NCBI GenBank assembly: GCA_958295855.1
Contig: OY282383.1
Coordinates: 5,437,249-5,501,248, forward strand
Direction of reading: 5' to 3'
Length of the DNA: 64,000 bases
From: an uncultured Poribacteria bacterium
GTDB taxonomy: Bacteria; Poribacteria; WGA-4E; WGA-3G
The position numbers and the translations under genes were made by a program. This document shows, one piece after another, positions 8,439 to 17,092 of the stretch; positions within the stretch are counted from its first letter, which is position 1, and the number at the start of each line of letters is the position of its first letter. The notes beneath the pieces were generated by a model. The model ran no database searches. It worked only from the letters and a program-made list of their open reading frames with translations, and was not told the origin of the DNA.

Positions 8439-10043
8439 ATGAGTCTACCAGATCGCCCGAACATTCTTTGGATCTCTTTAGAGGACACGACGCCGCGTTT
8501 CGGTTGCTACGGGGATACGCTCGCGCGTACGCCCAATATCGACCGGCTTGCTGCTGGCGGATGTCGGTTTCCGAACGCGTTTTCGACAGCAGGAGTCTGT
8601 GCACCGAGCCGCTCCGCAATCATTACGGGTATGTACCAGACCTCCATCGGAACGCATCACATGCGGACAACGCATACGAACCAGAACACGCCGGAGATGC
8701 CAACACCGTATTCCGCTGTGCCGCCGCCCTATGTCAAAACGTTCACTGAATACCTGAGAGGGGCGGGTTATTATTGCACCAATAACAGCAAGACCGATTA
8801 TCAGTTTACACCTCCCATTACGGCATGGGATGACTGTAGCAACAATGGACACTGGCGGAACCGAGAACCGGGGCAACCCTTCTTTTCGGTCTTCAACCCG
8901 ACCGTTACGCACGAAAGTGGCATGTGGGAACGAGATGAGCGTCCGTTAACTACGAATCCTGATGACGTGCAATTACCGCCCTATCTGCCGGATACGCCGA
9001 AAGCACGGCAGGCAGTGGCGCGCCAGTACGATAATCTCGCTACTGCTGATGCAAGAGTAGGTGAATTGTTGCATCAGCTGGAAGAAGATGGGCTTGCGGA
9101 GAATACGATTGTGTTTCTCTGGAGCGACCACGGTGAAGGGCTTCCACGCGGAAAACGGTGGCCCTACGATGCCGGTATCCGGATTCCACTGATCGTCCGA
9201 TCGCCGGGCACGCTGGCACCTGGCGGCCTTAGCGAGCAACTGGTGAGTCTGATCGATCTGGGACCGACGGTGCTCTCGCTCTGCGGTGTGCAGGCACCTG
9301 CACATCTGCAAGGGCAGCCCTTCATCGGGCCGCAAGCGGTGGCACGTGACTATATCTTCGCCACGCGCGACCGGTACGATGAATCTTACGATATGGTGCG
9401 TGCTGTGCGTGATAAGCGGTATAAATACATCAAAAATTATTACCCTGAAAAGCCGTACCTGCTTTGGATTCCCTACCGCAACCGGCATCCGGTGATGCAG
9501 GAGATGTGGCGCCTGCATGCCGCTGGGGAATTAGAAGGGGATGAAGCAGTTATGTTCCGCTATCCTCGGCCTGCCGAAGAGCTCTACGATGTTGAAAACG
9601 ACCGGTATGAACTTAACAACTTGGCATCGGATGCCGCGCATCATGATGTCTTGGAACGGATGCGCGGTGCGCTGGCGCAGTGGCAATCCGAATTCGGGGA
9701 TATGGGGCATCTATCCGAAGAGCAGATGGTAGCGGGGTGGTACCCTGATGGCACACAACCCCAAACAGCGGCTCCCGTTTTTATTCCGATTAACGCAGAA
9801 AACCCGGGCATGGCGGTAGCCATTGAGGATGGGCAGTGGGAAGCTCCGTTGCTTTTGCAACTTCATTGCTCTACGCAAGGCGCATCTATCGCCTATACGA
9901 CAGAGCAGCAGGAAGAGGCACGCTGGCGGTTGTATACGGAACCTTTACGTTTGCCGAAAGGTGAAACCACCGTGCGCGCCAAAGCGATCCGTATCGGTTA
10001 CCGAGAGAGCGATGAGAACATAATGCGGCTTAGTGTCAGGTAG
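8439..10043 (+). CDS. Sulfatase 2 with C-terminal CHB_HEX-like domain
   Basis: 534 residues. The sulfatase domain starts at once (NILWISLEDTTPRFGCYGD) and has C54-A-P-S-R as the formylglycine motif; overall closest in feel to heparan N-sulfatase-type enzymes. It ends near residue 430 with the LYDVENDRYELNNLA block. The last 75 residues (from about 455) have the pattern of the chitobiase/beta-hexosaminidase C-terminal domain: GASIAYTTE, then LYTEPLRLPKGETTVRAKA. That module is usually attached to glycan-active enzymes, so the substrate is probably a sulfated glycan. No secretion signal is visible. It has its own promoter and AGGGAGG site. Confidence 0.9.
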   Translation: MSLPDRPNILWISLEDTTPRFGCYGDTLARTPNIDRLAAGGCRFPNAFSTAGVCAPSRSAIITGMYQTSIGTHHMRTTHTNQNTPEMPTPYSAVPPPYVKTFTEYLRGAGYYCTNNSKTDYQFTPPITAWDDCSNNGHWRNREPGQPFFSVFNPTVTHESGMWERDERPLTTNPDDVQLPPYLPDTPKARQAVARQYDNLATADARVGELLHQLEEDGLAENTIVFLWSDHGEGLPRGKRWPYDAGIRIPLIVRSPGTLAPGGLSEQLVSLIDLGPTVLSLCGVQAPAHLQGQPFIGPQAVARDYIFATRDRYDESYDMVRAVRDKRYKYIKNYYPEKPYLLWIPYRNRHPVMQEMWRLHAAGELEGDEAVMFRYPRPAEELYDVENDRYELNNLASDAAHHDVLERMRGALAQWQSEFGDMGHLSEEQMVAGWYPDGTQPQTAAPVFIPINAENPGMAVAIEDGQWEAPLLLQLHCSTQGASIAYTTEQQEEARWRLYTEPLRLPKGETTVRAKAIRIGYRESDENIMRLSVR

Positions 10044-10111
10044 CCAAGTTGTTGGGGAGTGAGGCTAAAGTGGATTCTATGCCACATAGCACTATTTGAG
10101 GAGCGTTTTTC

Positions 10112-10140
10112 TTGACACGGGTGTTTTGGTATGATATACT
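10112..10140 (+). promoter_or_regulatory. Promoter of the mazEF-like operon
   Basis: TTGACA at 10112-10117, 17-base spacer, TATACT at 10135-10140: a strong vegetative-type promoter. The antitoxin start follows about 73 bases downstream. Confidence 0.75.
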
Positions 10141-10213
10141 CAGTATAGTTTCCTGGGATCCATAAACGTTGAGCTGTCGGCACTTCGTCGAGAAATATGA
10201 GGAGGAATTTGAT

Positions 10214-10534
10214 GTGAAAGTCTGTCATCAGCAGTTGGACATGCCTATAGTAGCGGTAGATGAACCTCTCAAGCCGCATCGTTCGGAGTGCGTAGGTCGG
10301 CCTGCGGGGCTGCCGCCTGTCAAACTAACAGCCCTGTTAGCTGAAGAACCTGATAACGCCAGGCAAGGTGAAACCGCTAATCCTGAGAATCTCAAGCCGC
10401 ATCGTTCGGAGTGCGTGGGGCGGCCTGCGGGGCTGCCGCCTGTCAAACTAACAGCCCTGTTAGCTGAAGAACCTGATAACGCCGATTCTGGGGAAATAGA
10501 TACCGGACCTGCAGTAGGCAATGAAGTGTGGTAA
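10214..10534 (+). CDS. MazE-type antitoxin with duplicated module
   Basis: 106 residues from GTG 10214, which has GGAGG at 10201-10205; the longer frame from TTG 10169 lacks a binding site. The C-terminus, LTALLAEEPDNADSGEIDTG then PAVGNEVW, matches the toxin-binding tail of MazE proteins (LxxLLAxxTPEN...GxEVW). Oddities: the AbrB-like DNA-binding N-terminus is absent or reduced to about 18 residues, and a 31-residue block (starting LKPHRSEC, ending EEPDNA) occurs twice, encoded by two 93-bp repeats. Its stop overlaps the toxin start, the usual antitoxin-toxin coupling. The antitoxin role rests on the tail motif and position. Confidence 0.65.
   Translation: MKVCHQQLDMPIVAVDEPLKPHRSECVGRPAGLPPVKLTALLAEEPDNARQGETANPENLKPHRSECVGRPAGLPPVKLTALLAEEPDNADSGEIDTGPAVGNEVW
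10268..10483 (+). repeat. Two 93-bp direct repeats inside the antitoxin gene
   Basis: Copies 10268-10360 and 10391-10483, separated by 30 bases, differ at two positions. Period is 123 bases (41 codons), so the reading frame is kept. Near-identity indicates a recent duplication or gene conversion. Confidence 0.9.
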
Positions 10535-10890
10535 CATCAACCCAGTACGACGCAAGCTACATCCCAGTACGCGGTGATGTAATAGATGTTAATTTCGACC
10601 CGCAAGCGGGGAAAGAAATCTGGGATTGGCGGCCTGCCCTTGTTCTCTCTTCGTGGGATTTCAACCGATCGAAAAACGTAGCAGTTATCTGTCCAATTAC
10701 TCGCACTAGGAGAAGGAGCCGCCTGGAGATCGAGATTCCGAGCGGCTTAGAGGTGCAAGGATTTATTCGCGCAGATCAGGTTAAAAGTTTGGATTGGCGA
10801 GCCAGAAGAGCTGTCTTTTGTTGTGCAATGCCTAACGAAACGGTGGTTGCAGTCTCCAACACGGTTCAAGCGATTATATGGGGGAATTAG
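10528..10890 (+). CDS. mazF: MazF/PemK-type endoribonuclease toxin
   Basis: 120 residues. PVRGDVIDVNFDPQAGKE, RPALVLSS, VICPITRT and the GFIRADQVKSLDW block follow the MazF/PemK barrel family in order. Such toxins cleave mRNA at short sequences and are neutralised by the upstream antitoxin. GTG 10528 is used as start; it overlaps the antitoxin stop by 7 bases, giving translational coupling. A 7-bp stem hairpin at 10910-10927 follows but has no T-run. Confidence 0.88.
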   Translation: MVTSTQYDASYIPVRGDVIDVNFDPQAGKEIWDWRPALVLSSWDFNRSKNVAVICPITRTRRRSRLEIEIPSGLEVQGFIRADQVKSLDWRARRAVFCCAMPNETVVAVSNTVQAIIWGN

Positions 10891-11015
10891 ACAGTTCGTG
10901 CAGCCAATGCCTGAGTTGAAACTCAGGAAACACCATAAAAGTCAGTTTTATTATGAAATGGCAAGCATCGTAAAGTGTGCTTGCTGAAGCGACGCGAACA
11001 TAGAGGATATTAAGT

Positions 11016-12113
11016 ATGGCACAACAAAACAATCAAGATTATTTCGTTTATGTCGGCACCTATACGCATGGAGACAGCGAGGGGATTTACGTCTATCGCT
11101 TAGATGGCGCGACCGGTGCCTTGAAATATAGCAGCAAGATAATAGGCGTTGAGAACCCTTCGTTTTTGGAGATTCACCCCCGCGGTCGGTATCTCTATGC
11201 TGTCAACGAGACTGGCGAATTTGAAGGCAAGGCGAGCGGCGCAGTCACAGCGTTTTATATTCATCAAGGTACGGGAGAGATTAGTTTTCTCAACCAACGC
11301 GCTACCGGCGGTGGTGCCCCTTGTCATCTGAGCGTAGACGCGACCGGTCAGTTTCTGCTTGTGGCGAATTACGGCGGTGGGAGTGTCGCCTCTTTCCCGA
11401 TAGGGAGCGACGGCAGGCTCGGCGAAGCCTCCGATTTTGTTCAGCACCAAGGTTCTAGCGTCAATCCACAGCGTCAGGAGGGCCCTCATGCCCACTCAAT
11501 TATGATTGATGCTGGGAATCGCTATGCCTTCTCGCCCGACCTCGGGCTTGATAAAATCCTCATCTACCAGTTGGATGTGGCAAACGGGCAGCTTACTCCC
11601 AACACACAGCCGTGGGTTCGCGTGCATCCGGGGGCCGGGCCGCGCCACTTTGATTTTCATCCGAACGGCAAATACGCGTATGTGATTAACGAGTTAGATT
11701 CAACCTTCACCGCTTTTCGGTATGACGGGAGTGCAGGAACACTCACTGAGCTCCAGACGATTTCCACGTTACCCGAGGACTTTGATGGCACTAGCCATTG
11801 TGCGGATGTTCACGTGCATCCTTCAGGTAAATTCCTTTACGGATCCAACCGTGGGCATGACAGCATCGCCATCTGTGCGATTGATGCAGAGACAGGGATG
11901 CTGGATTATATCGGTTGTGAATCGACGCAGGGGCAGGCACCGCGGAACTTTGGGCTGACTCCGGAAGGCACCTTCCTTTTTGCTGCCAACCAACAGACGG
12001 ATACGATTGTGACGTTTGCAATTGACGCGGGAACTGGGGAATTGACCTCGACAGGAGACGTAGTAGAGGTGCCGACCCCGGTCTGTTTGAAGATGCTTCC
12101 GTGCAGTGCGTAG
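11016..12113 (+). CDS. Lactonase, 7-bladed beta-propeller (6-phosphogluconolactonase-like)
   Basis: 365 residues, the normal size for the lactonase/YbhE propeller family. Repeated blades show the family's signatures: YVGTYTHGDSEGIYVYRLD at the start, NPSFLEIHPRGRYLYAVNE, GGGAPCHLSVDATGQFLLVANYGGGSV split across blades 2-3, GPRHFDFHPNGKYAYVINE, and the last NFGLTPEGTFLFAANQQTD. Members hydrolyse 6-phosphogluconolactone or other lactones; the specific substrate cannot be told. No signal peptide. AGAGGA lies upstream of ATG 11016. It appears monocistronic. Confidence 0.88.
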   Translation: MAQQNNQDYFVYVGTYTHGDSEGIYVYRLDGATGALKYSSKIIGVENPSFLEIHPRGRYLYAVNETGEFEGKASGAVTAFYIHQGTGEISFLNQRATGGGAPCHLSVDATGQFLLVANYGGGSVASFPIGSDGRLGEASDFVQHQGSSVNPQRQEGPHAHSIMIDAGNRYAFSPDLGLDKILIYQLDVANGQLTPNTQPWVRVHPGAGPRHFDFHPNGKYAYVINELDSTFTAFRYDGSAGTLTELQTISTLPEDFDGTSHCADVHVHPSGKFLYGSNRGHDSIAICAIDAETGMLDYIGCESTQGQAPRNFGLTPEGTFLFAANQQTDTIVTFAIDAGTGELTSTGDVVEVPTPVCLKMLPCSA

Positions 12114-12500
12114 GCAGCCATCTGATGAAAAATGATGTCCGCTTTAAAAAAGGTTGACGAACATTGGAATTGTGCATCTAATTCACCAAAAGTGGTGCCA
12201 AAATCTCAATTGTCGCGTTTTTTCAAAAAGTGTAGACATGATTTGCAATTTAAGGCAAAATGCGCGTAAGCATGGTGGCGAGGCTGAAATTTACTCGCCA
12301 CTTTCTGGTAAGCGCGCACGACTGCATGGGGTAAGTTGCAGTGGCGTAAAATCTAATCAAACCTAAACAAATGTAATCAAATCTATCTGAAGAGGTAGTC
12401 TTATCTGACAGAGACAGAGGATGGTGAATGGAGCGTGAGTAGCGTTTCCTGCTGCACGATGCGAAGTGGCGCGCTGAACAGTCCTACCCCCCGTGAAAAA

Positions 12501-12809
12501 GGTATTTACCCTGCAAAGCAGGGCGAATACCACCTGCGGATTAATAGTTGGCAATGCGGATGCAGAACTAACGGTGGAGGGGGCGGTAAGACCTACGTGA
12601 GACCCTAACCTGCGACATCTCACTACTGCATCAGAGACGACACAAACAACTGTTACGACACGTCGCGGACAGCTTAGCCGAGACGTAAAACGCCTGTGGA
12701 TGCCGTGTAAGACCTCGTTTGTGAGGCAGTGGCAGTTGAAGCAGGAAGTATGACAGCACTGACCACAAATGTGAGATCGGTATTTACCCCGCAAAGCGGG
12801 GATAATACC
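12501..12809 (+). mobile_element. Possible IS200/IS605-type relic between paired hairpins
   Basis: Hairpins at 12501-12531 and 12779-12809 share the frame GGTATTTACCC-x-GCAAAGC and end in AATACC; each folds into a CCC-x-GC / GC-x-GGG stem with an AAA loop. Between them, about 12693-12760 (+) reads, with two stops, as KTPVDAV / DLVCEAVAVEAGSM, which resembles the C-terminal tail of TnpB proteins (TPV...EAGS). Together this looks like an internally deleted element. The hairpins are clear; the TnpB reading is a weak, visual match. Confidence 0.35.
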
Positions 12810-12928
12810 TTTAATGTATAGATTTGTGAGATTTGTATAAGTTCTACAGAGCGGAACGATAACTAATAACCGACATGTTAACATCCCAGGGCCGTCAGTT
12901 GCGTGCTATTTTTGTTGCATTAGGTTTC

Positions 12929-12958
12929 ACTCTCTGTATGCCACGGCATGCAGAGAGT
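12929..12958. repeat. Palindrome upstream of caspase gene 1
   Basis: ACTCTCTG at the left pairs with CAGAGAGT at the right and the stem continues inward (TATGCC/GGCATG) leaving a 2-base loop. No T-run follows, so it is more likely a repeat or a protein-binding site than a terminator. Confidence 0.6.
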
Positions 12959-13082
12959 AAATGCTCTACCCACAAGATGTTTGGGTATTCTTATATCTGC
13001 AGGCTGCCAGGTCTAATAGATAAAACGTTTTAGGAGTAGATTGGGTTACGTGTTTTTCACACAAAAATAGGGAGGAAGATAC

Positions 13083-14471
13083 ATGAAAGCGATTCGTTTT
13101 TTCACTTTTTTTATAGGATGCCTGATGCTATTCGCAACGCCGGTGCTGGAGGCTTTGGTGCAGCGAACCGTAGAGATAAAAAATCACAACACACGTGAGG
13201 CTCGCGTTGCATACTGCTTTGTAATAAAAGCGGAAGATGCCTCCGATGAGTACCCGGGCTTTCACGTCCGTGGGTGGGAGTCTGTTCCGCCTGGGCATTC
13301 TCATAAAATTAAGATTGGGGTTTCTACCCCCCAACTCTGGGTTCGGGTAGAATTTGTGGGTGGTGGGCGTCTGTCTTTTGGTAAAAAGGAAGCATCTTAC
13401 TCTGTGCATCCTACAGAGAAATTTAAACTTGTTCACGCCTTTGGTTCTGGTGCTGTGCTTTACAGTTCTGTCGCTGAGGGGGCCTTGATACGGAAGAAGT
13501 TTGACACATTCTCGCTAAAGGATGGTAACCTGACTTTGCGTCTCCCAGGGCCGTTAGAGATAAAAGAAGACACCCGCCCTCTTCCGCCGGAGGAGCCACA
13601 ATCTTCTTCTGCGCGGGATTTTGATGCGGTTTACAGCACGGATGGGTTTGTCCGAGAGGGTAAGGATTACGCGCTGTTGTTCGCAACGAATGAATATGAG
13701 CATTGGCCCAATCTTGGAACACCTATAAACGATGCGCGCGCCCTTAAGGCGGAGTTGGAAGCCTATGGGTTTGAGACAGAGTTGGTAGAGAACGTGCAGT
13801 CGCGGGTGGATTTTCTAACCAAGATTCATGAATACGCGGCGAAGCCGTGGGGCAGCGGCGATCAACTGTTAGTCTATATTGCCGGACATGGAGAGTTTAA
13901 GAATGTGGGTCAGCGGGGCTTCATTGCAGCGTCCAATTCGCAATTGCCCAAGAATGATGAACCGTTTGCAAGTTACGTCTCTTATTCGGATCTCCGGGAC
14001 GAACTGGATGGAATGGATTGTCAACGCGTCCTATTGATGCTGGATGTCTGCCAGGGTGGCACGTTTGATAAGAAAATCGCCTTGGCCCCTGACGCATCTA
14101 GCCTACGTACAAGGGGACAAAGCAGAGGAGTCAAGCCGAAATTGGATCTGAATGACACATTGAAGGTGAAGACCCGGTGGTACCTGACTTCCGGTGGGAA
14201 GGAGGATGTCCAAGACGGTAAGGAACATTCTCCCTTTGCCGCTGCGCTGCTCACTCTCTTCAGAGACGGTGCGGGTAATGATGGTGTTCTGACCATGCCG
14301 GAGATTGAACGGCAGCTGCCCGCAACATTTCAAAATGAATTGGACAAGGTAGAGGAGGCTTATAGAGAAGAGAACCCGTTTTGGGAAGGCGAGCTGAAGC
14401 AAAATCCTACCTCCGGTGCGTTCAATGAGCAGGCATCTGATAAGGCGTTTGTGTTCATACGTAAAGAGTAG
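13083..14471 (+). CDS. Caspase-like (C14) exported protein 1
   Basis: 462 residues. Residues 1-25 form a signal peptide. A beta-rich N-terminal domain (about 27-150) with RGWESVPPGHSHKI resembles DUF1036-type domains. The caspase p20 domain begins near 200 (KDYALLFATNEYEHWPNL) and has H269 in YIAGHGE and C323 in LDVCQGG, the catalytic dyad, with FAAALLTLF close to the C-terminus as usual in the family. It is predicted to be a cysteine peptidase acting outside the cytoplasm; substrate unknown. AGGGAGG precedes the start. Followed 51 bases later by a lipoprotein gene and then DUF4384 genes; a second caspase gene lies at 19924. Confidence 0.85.
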   Translation: MKAIRFFTFFIGCLMLFATPVLEALVQRTVEIKNHNTREARVAYCFVIKAEDASDEYPGFHVRGWESVPPGHSHKIKIGVSTPQLWVRVEFVGGGRLSFGKKEASYSVHPTEKFKLVHAFGSGAVLYSSVAEGALIRKKFDTFSLKDGNLTLRLPGPLEIKEDTRPLPPEEPQSSSARDFDAVYSTDGFVREGKDYALLFATNEYEHWPNLGTPINDARALKAELEAYGFETELVENVQSRVDFLTKIHEYAAKPWGSGDQLLVYIAGHGEFKNVGQRGFIAASNSQLPKNDEPFASYVSYSDLRDELDGMDCQRVLLMLDVCQGGTFDKKIALAPDASSLRTRGQSRGVKPKLDLNDTLKVKTRWYLTSGGKEDVQDGKEHSPFAAALLTLFRDGAGNDGVLTMPEIERQLPATFQNELDKVEEAYREENPFWEGELKQNPTSGAFNEQASDKAFVFIRKE

Positions 14472-14522
14472 GTTCGAGGCGTGAAAACGGCTCGGTTTAA
14501 ATATATTTTTATGGAGGTAAAG

Positions 14523-15092
14523 ATGTTTAAGAAAAATGCTGTTTTTTTTCTATTGATTTATGGCGTGATGCCAATTTTCCTGGCGTGCTCTGCCAAGGAG
14601 TGCCCCCCGCCCCCAGTTCCATTTACGCCGGAAGGCTCTTGGGAAGTTGTCTCAATTGATAACAAAAGTGTGGAGAACTACTTCGCCCTATTTGGTGGGG
14701 ATTTCTCAGATATAGAGACCACGGTCGCCCAGAATGATTTTGTTTTTTTTCCGAACGGTTCGTCGTGGTATTGGACGCTTGTGCTTGACATAAAGGCGGA
14801 CATGGGGGGTGGTCTCGCTTTGCTACCAAAAGTGGAGTTGGCAGGAGAAGGCGAATATACATATTCAGATACAACGAGAACGATGGTTATCGTTCAAAAC
14901 GATTTGAGTGTCCAGTTAGAACCTGAAGATTTCTGGATGTCTGCTGGCGTCTCGAAAGAGGCCTTCAAAAGCGAGGTTACCCGGACGTGGCTCTTCGGAA
15001 AAGTAGAGAATTGGAGAGTGCAGCGCTCGGGAAGAACGCTCATCCTGACGAACTCTAGCGGAATAAAGCAGGTTCTAAGGCAAAAATTTTAG
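14523..15092 (+). CDS. Hypothetical lipoprotein
   Basis: 189 residues from ATG 14523 (GGAGGT at 14513-14518). The N-terminus is a lipoprotein signal with a lipobox ending FLAC, so Cys20 is the likely acylated residue. The mature part starts with a short proline run, then GSWEVVSIDN and alternating beta-strand pattern with a late LTRTWLFGK-like strand, resembling lipocalin-like or META-like barrels; no firm family. It follows caspase gene 1 closely and is probably co-transcribed. Confidence 0.7.
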   Translation: MFKKNAVFFLLIYGVMPIFLACSAKECPPPPVPFTPEGSWEVVSIDNKSVENYFALFGGDFSDIETTVAQNDFVFFPNGSSWYWTLVLDIKADMGGGLALLPKVELAGEGEYTYSDTTRTMVIVQNDLSVQLEPEDFWMSAGVSKEAFKSEVTRTWLFGKVENWRVQRSGRTLILTNSSGIKQVLRQKF

Positions 15093-15339
15093 GTTTCATT
15101 TGACATCCACTGGACTGGGGGCCGCGGTCAGTCGCATAGCGTTGACTGACCCGCCTCGGCTTAACGGGGGCTCCCCCATACATGCGTTGCAGAATTCTCT
15201 TCATCACTCTTTTTTTTAGTGTGCTGAAGGTGCTGCGGTGTGAAACAGAAACACCGCCGGGCGGTAAGGCGCTAGCTGCCCTCTGCAGAACTTAGCGTTA
15301 ATTGAATTCAATCAACCTATAAAAGGGAGATTTAAACTC

Positions 15340-16986
15340 ATGCGTAAATTTTTTGTTTGCTTCTTGCTCCTGGGGCTATTGGTAACAATCCCTTGGTTAA
15401 CAAAGGCACAACAACGACTCCCGCGTTATGTGACTGCTAATTACCCAACATCGGACTACATGTCTATAGCTGTGGATCCCAGTAAAGGCTCCGGGGTTGA
15501 TGCGTTAGTGGAAGAGGCCAAGAAGGAACTCATCCAACGGATGTTCCAGAATACCAATTCCATTTTTAATCCTCGCGAAAAGAAGGGGAAAAACAGATGG
15601 GCATCGAGGGAGCAACAGCAGAAATTAGAAGAAGATTACATTGAAGCCCGCTATAACCTAAAGCAGATGGCGACGGCTCCTAACTCACATCTCGCGAAGC
15701 TTTTGCACCGCACGAATGTGAGTTCAGGGGAGAAATCGTACACGCTTGTTAATGTCAAGCGCCAAGAGTTGATGCGGGCTTATGTTGAACGGGAGAAAGC
15801 GTTGGAGGAACAAATCAACGTGCTCGTTGCAAGGGCTGCGCAAGTCGAGGCTGTCAACCAGCAGCAGGCGTTGCAAGCATATCTGCAGACACTTCCTCTG
15901 TACGAGGAGTTGAAAGAGGCGGCACTTCTTCAACAAGTGGCAATGTCGCCGTCGGGGCAGACTCAGGATGCCGAGGCTGTATTCCGTAAATTGCAGGAGG
16001 TAGCCACCGGGACTAACGGCGGTTCGCTGAGCATGCCCCTTCCAGATGTAAATGAACGCGTTAATCAACTTCAGCACAAAGGGAGGTTAATGCAGACTGT
16101 CGACGAAATGGCTGTTTCCATGGTACAGCAACTTTCCACGCAGACGAAGGGACTCCAGAAAGGCCTGATTAAGATAAATGGGTTTAAATATAAATCTACA
16201 TCCATGGCTCAAGGCAGGGCCATGGCCTTCGAAAAGGAGTTAGCGCGGCTGCTTGAGCAGGATGGGTGGAGAGTTCATAGTCCTGATCCGCCGACGCGTG
16301 GGATGCAGCGTAAGAAGGCGTCGTTTACCATTGCAGGCACAGTCGTGGAAGGTGAAGAGGGTTCTGGGAGATTCAAGGCGGTGATATCCGATTCTACATC
16401 TGGTGACATCGTGGGAACAAGTCACTTGAATCTCGATAGGGGTGTTCTCTACAGACTTCAACCGTCGAATTATGATGGGGCAGTAGAGGTTCGAGAGGCT
16501 TTTGATTCTAACGTTCGGCAAACCCGCGTGCGGAGAGATGTCTTAACAGGTCAAGAGTTAAAAGTTGAGGTTTGGACAAACAAGGATCAGGAGTATTCCG
16601 TTTTCCCTGATGGTGAAGATGTAATAATCTATTGTCAGGTGAATCAACCCGCCTATATCCGATTAGTCTATGTCCTCGCTGAGGACAATAACAATCTTGG
16701 CCGTCACACGCTCCTTCACGACAGCACCTATATTGATAAAGCAAAGGTTGGATTGCCGGTAGCGATTGGCGAATTTGTGGTTGCCCCACCCTTTGGTGCC
16801 GAGCAGTTAATTGTTTTGGCCCGAAAGGACCCGCATCCACAGGTTGATACTGTCCTGAGGGATGGGTATTATTATCTGAGTGCGCGGAATGCAAAAGAGG
16901 CTATGGCTGCGATGAACCCGCCGACCCGCGGTCTGAAACAACCAGCAAGTTCCACCATAATTGAGTTTAGTACTGCGGCGCGATAA
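15340..16986 (+). CDS. DUF4384 exported protein, copy 1
   Basis: 548 residues. Signal peptide at 1-23 (FLLLGLLVTIPWLTKAQ). The middle is helical and glutamine-rich (VEREKALEEQINVLVARAAQVEAVNQQ), resembling LPP20-type proteins. The C-terminal third is a DUF4384 domain: EVWTNKDQEYSVFPDGED, IIYCQVNQPAYIRLVYVLA, LLHDSTYID and FVVAPPFGAEQLIVLA, in the usual order. DUF4384 is commonly found with or near caspase/serine-protease domains and its role is unknown. GGGAG is upstream of the ATG. Copy 2 at 17093 is a recent tandem duplicate. Confidence 0.85.
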   Translation: MRKFFVCFLLLGLLVTIPWLTKAQQRLPRYVTANYPTSDYMSIAVDPSKGSGVDALVEEAKKELIQRMFQNTNSIFNPREKKGKNRWASREQQQKLEEDYIEARYNLKQMATAPNSHLAKLLHRTNVSSGEKSYTLVNVKRQELMRAYVEREKALEEQINVLVARAAQVEAVNQQQALQAYLQTLPLYEELKEAALLQQVAMSPSGQTQDAEAVFRKLQEVATGTNGGSLSMPLPDVNERVNQLQHKGRLMQTVDEMAVSMVQQLSTQTKGLQKGLIKINGFKYKSTSMAQGRAMAFEKELARLLEQDGWRVHSPDPPTRGMQRKKASFTIAGTVVEGEEGSGRFKAVISDSTSGDIVGTSHLNLDRGVLYRLQPSNYDGAVEVREAFDSNVRQTRVRRDVLTGQELKVEVWTNKDQEYSVFPDGEDVIIYCQVNQPAYIRLVYVLAEDNNNLGRHTLLHDSTYIDKAKVGLPVAIGEFVVAPPFGAEQLIVLARKDPHPQVDTVLRDGYYYLSARNAKEAMAAMNPPTRGLKQPASSTIIEFSTAAR

Positions 16987-17092
16987 GCGTGTTATGGTAT
17001 TTGCTTTTCATTGTAGTTGTCATTGCCCGCACTGCTTGGTTTCCCATCGAGCAGTGCGGCTTACCATTCAGATAAAAGTGAGATCTAAACTC

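Larger units (their letters stand above)
12114..13082. other. Long non-coding region
   Basis: 969 bases without a convincing gene. A 173-codon frame on the minus strand (12363-12884) has no recognisable motif and runs through the palindromes, so it is not called. The region holds two related hairpins (12501-12531 and 12779-12809), a possible transposase relic between them, and a 14-bp-stem palindrome at 12929-12958. A ribosome binding site (AGGGAGG) near 13070 belongs to the caspase gene. Confidence 0.6.

Noticed and set aside
12363..12884. 173-codon frame on the minus strand
   Set aside because: Crosses two palindromes, has no motif and no ribosome binding site; composition unlike neighbouring genes.
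16961..17092. N-terminal extension of DUF4384 copy 2
   Set aside because: This stretch is duplicated leader sequence; ATG 17093 aligns with copy 1 and opens a signal peptide.
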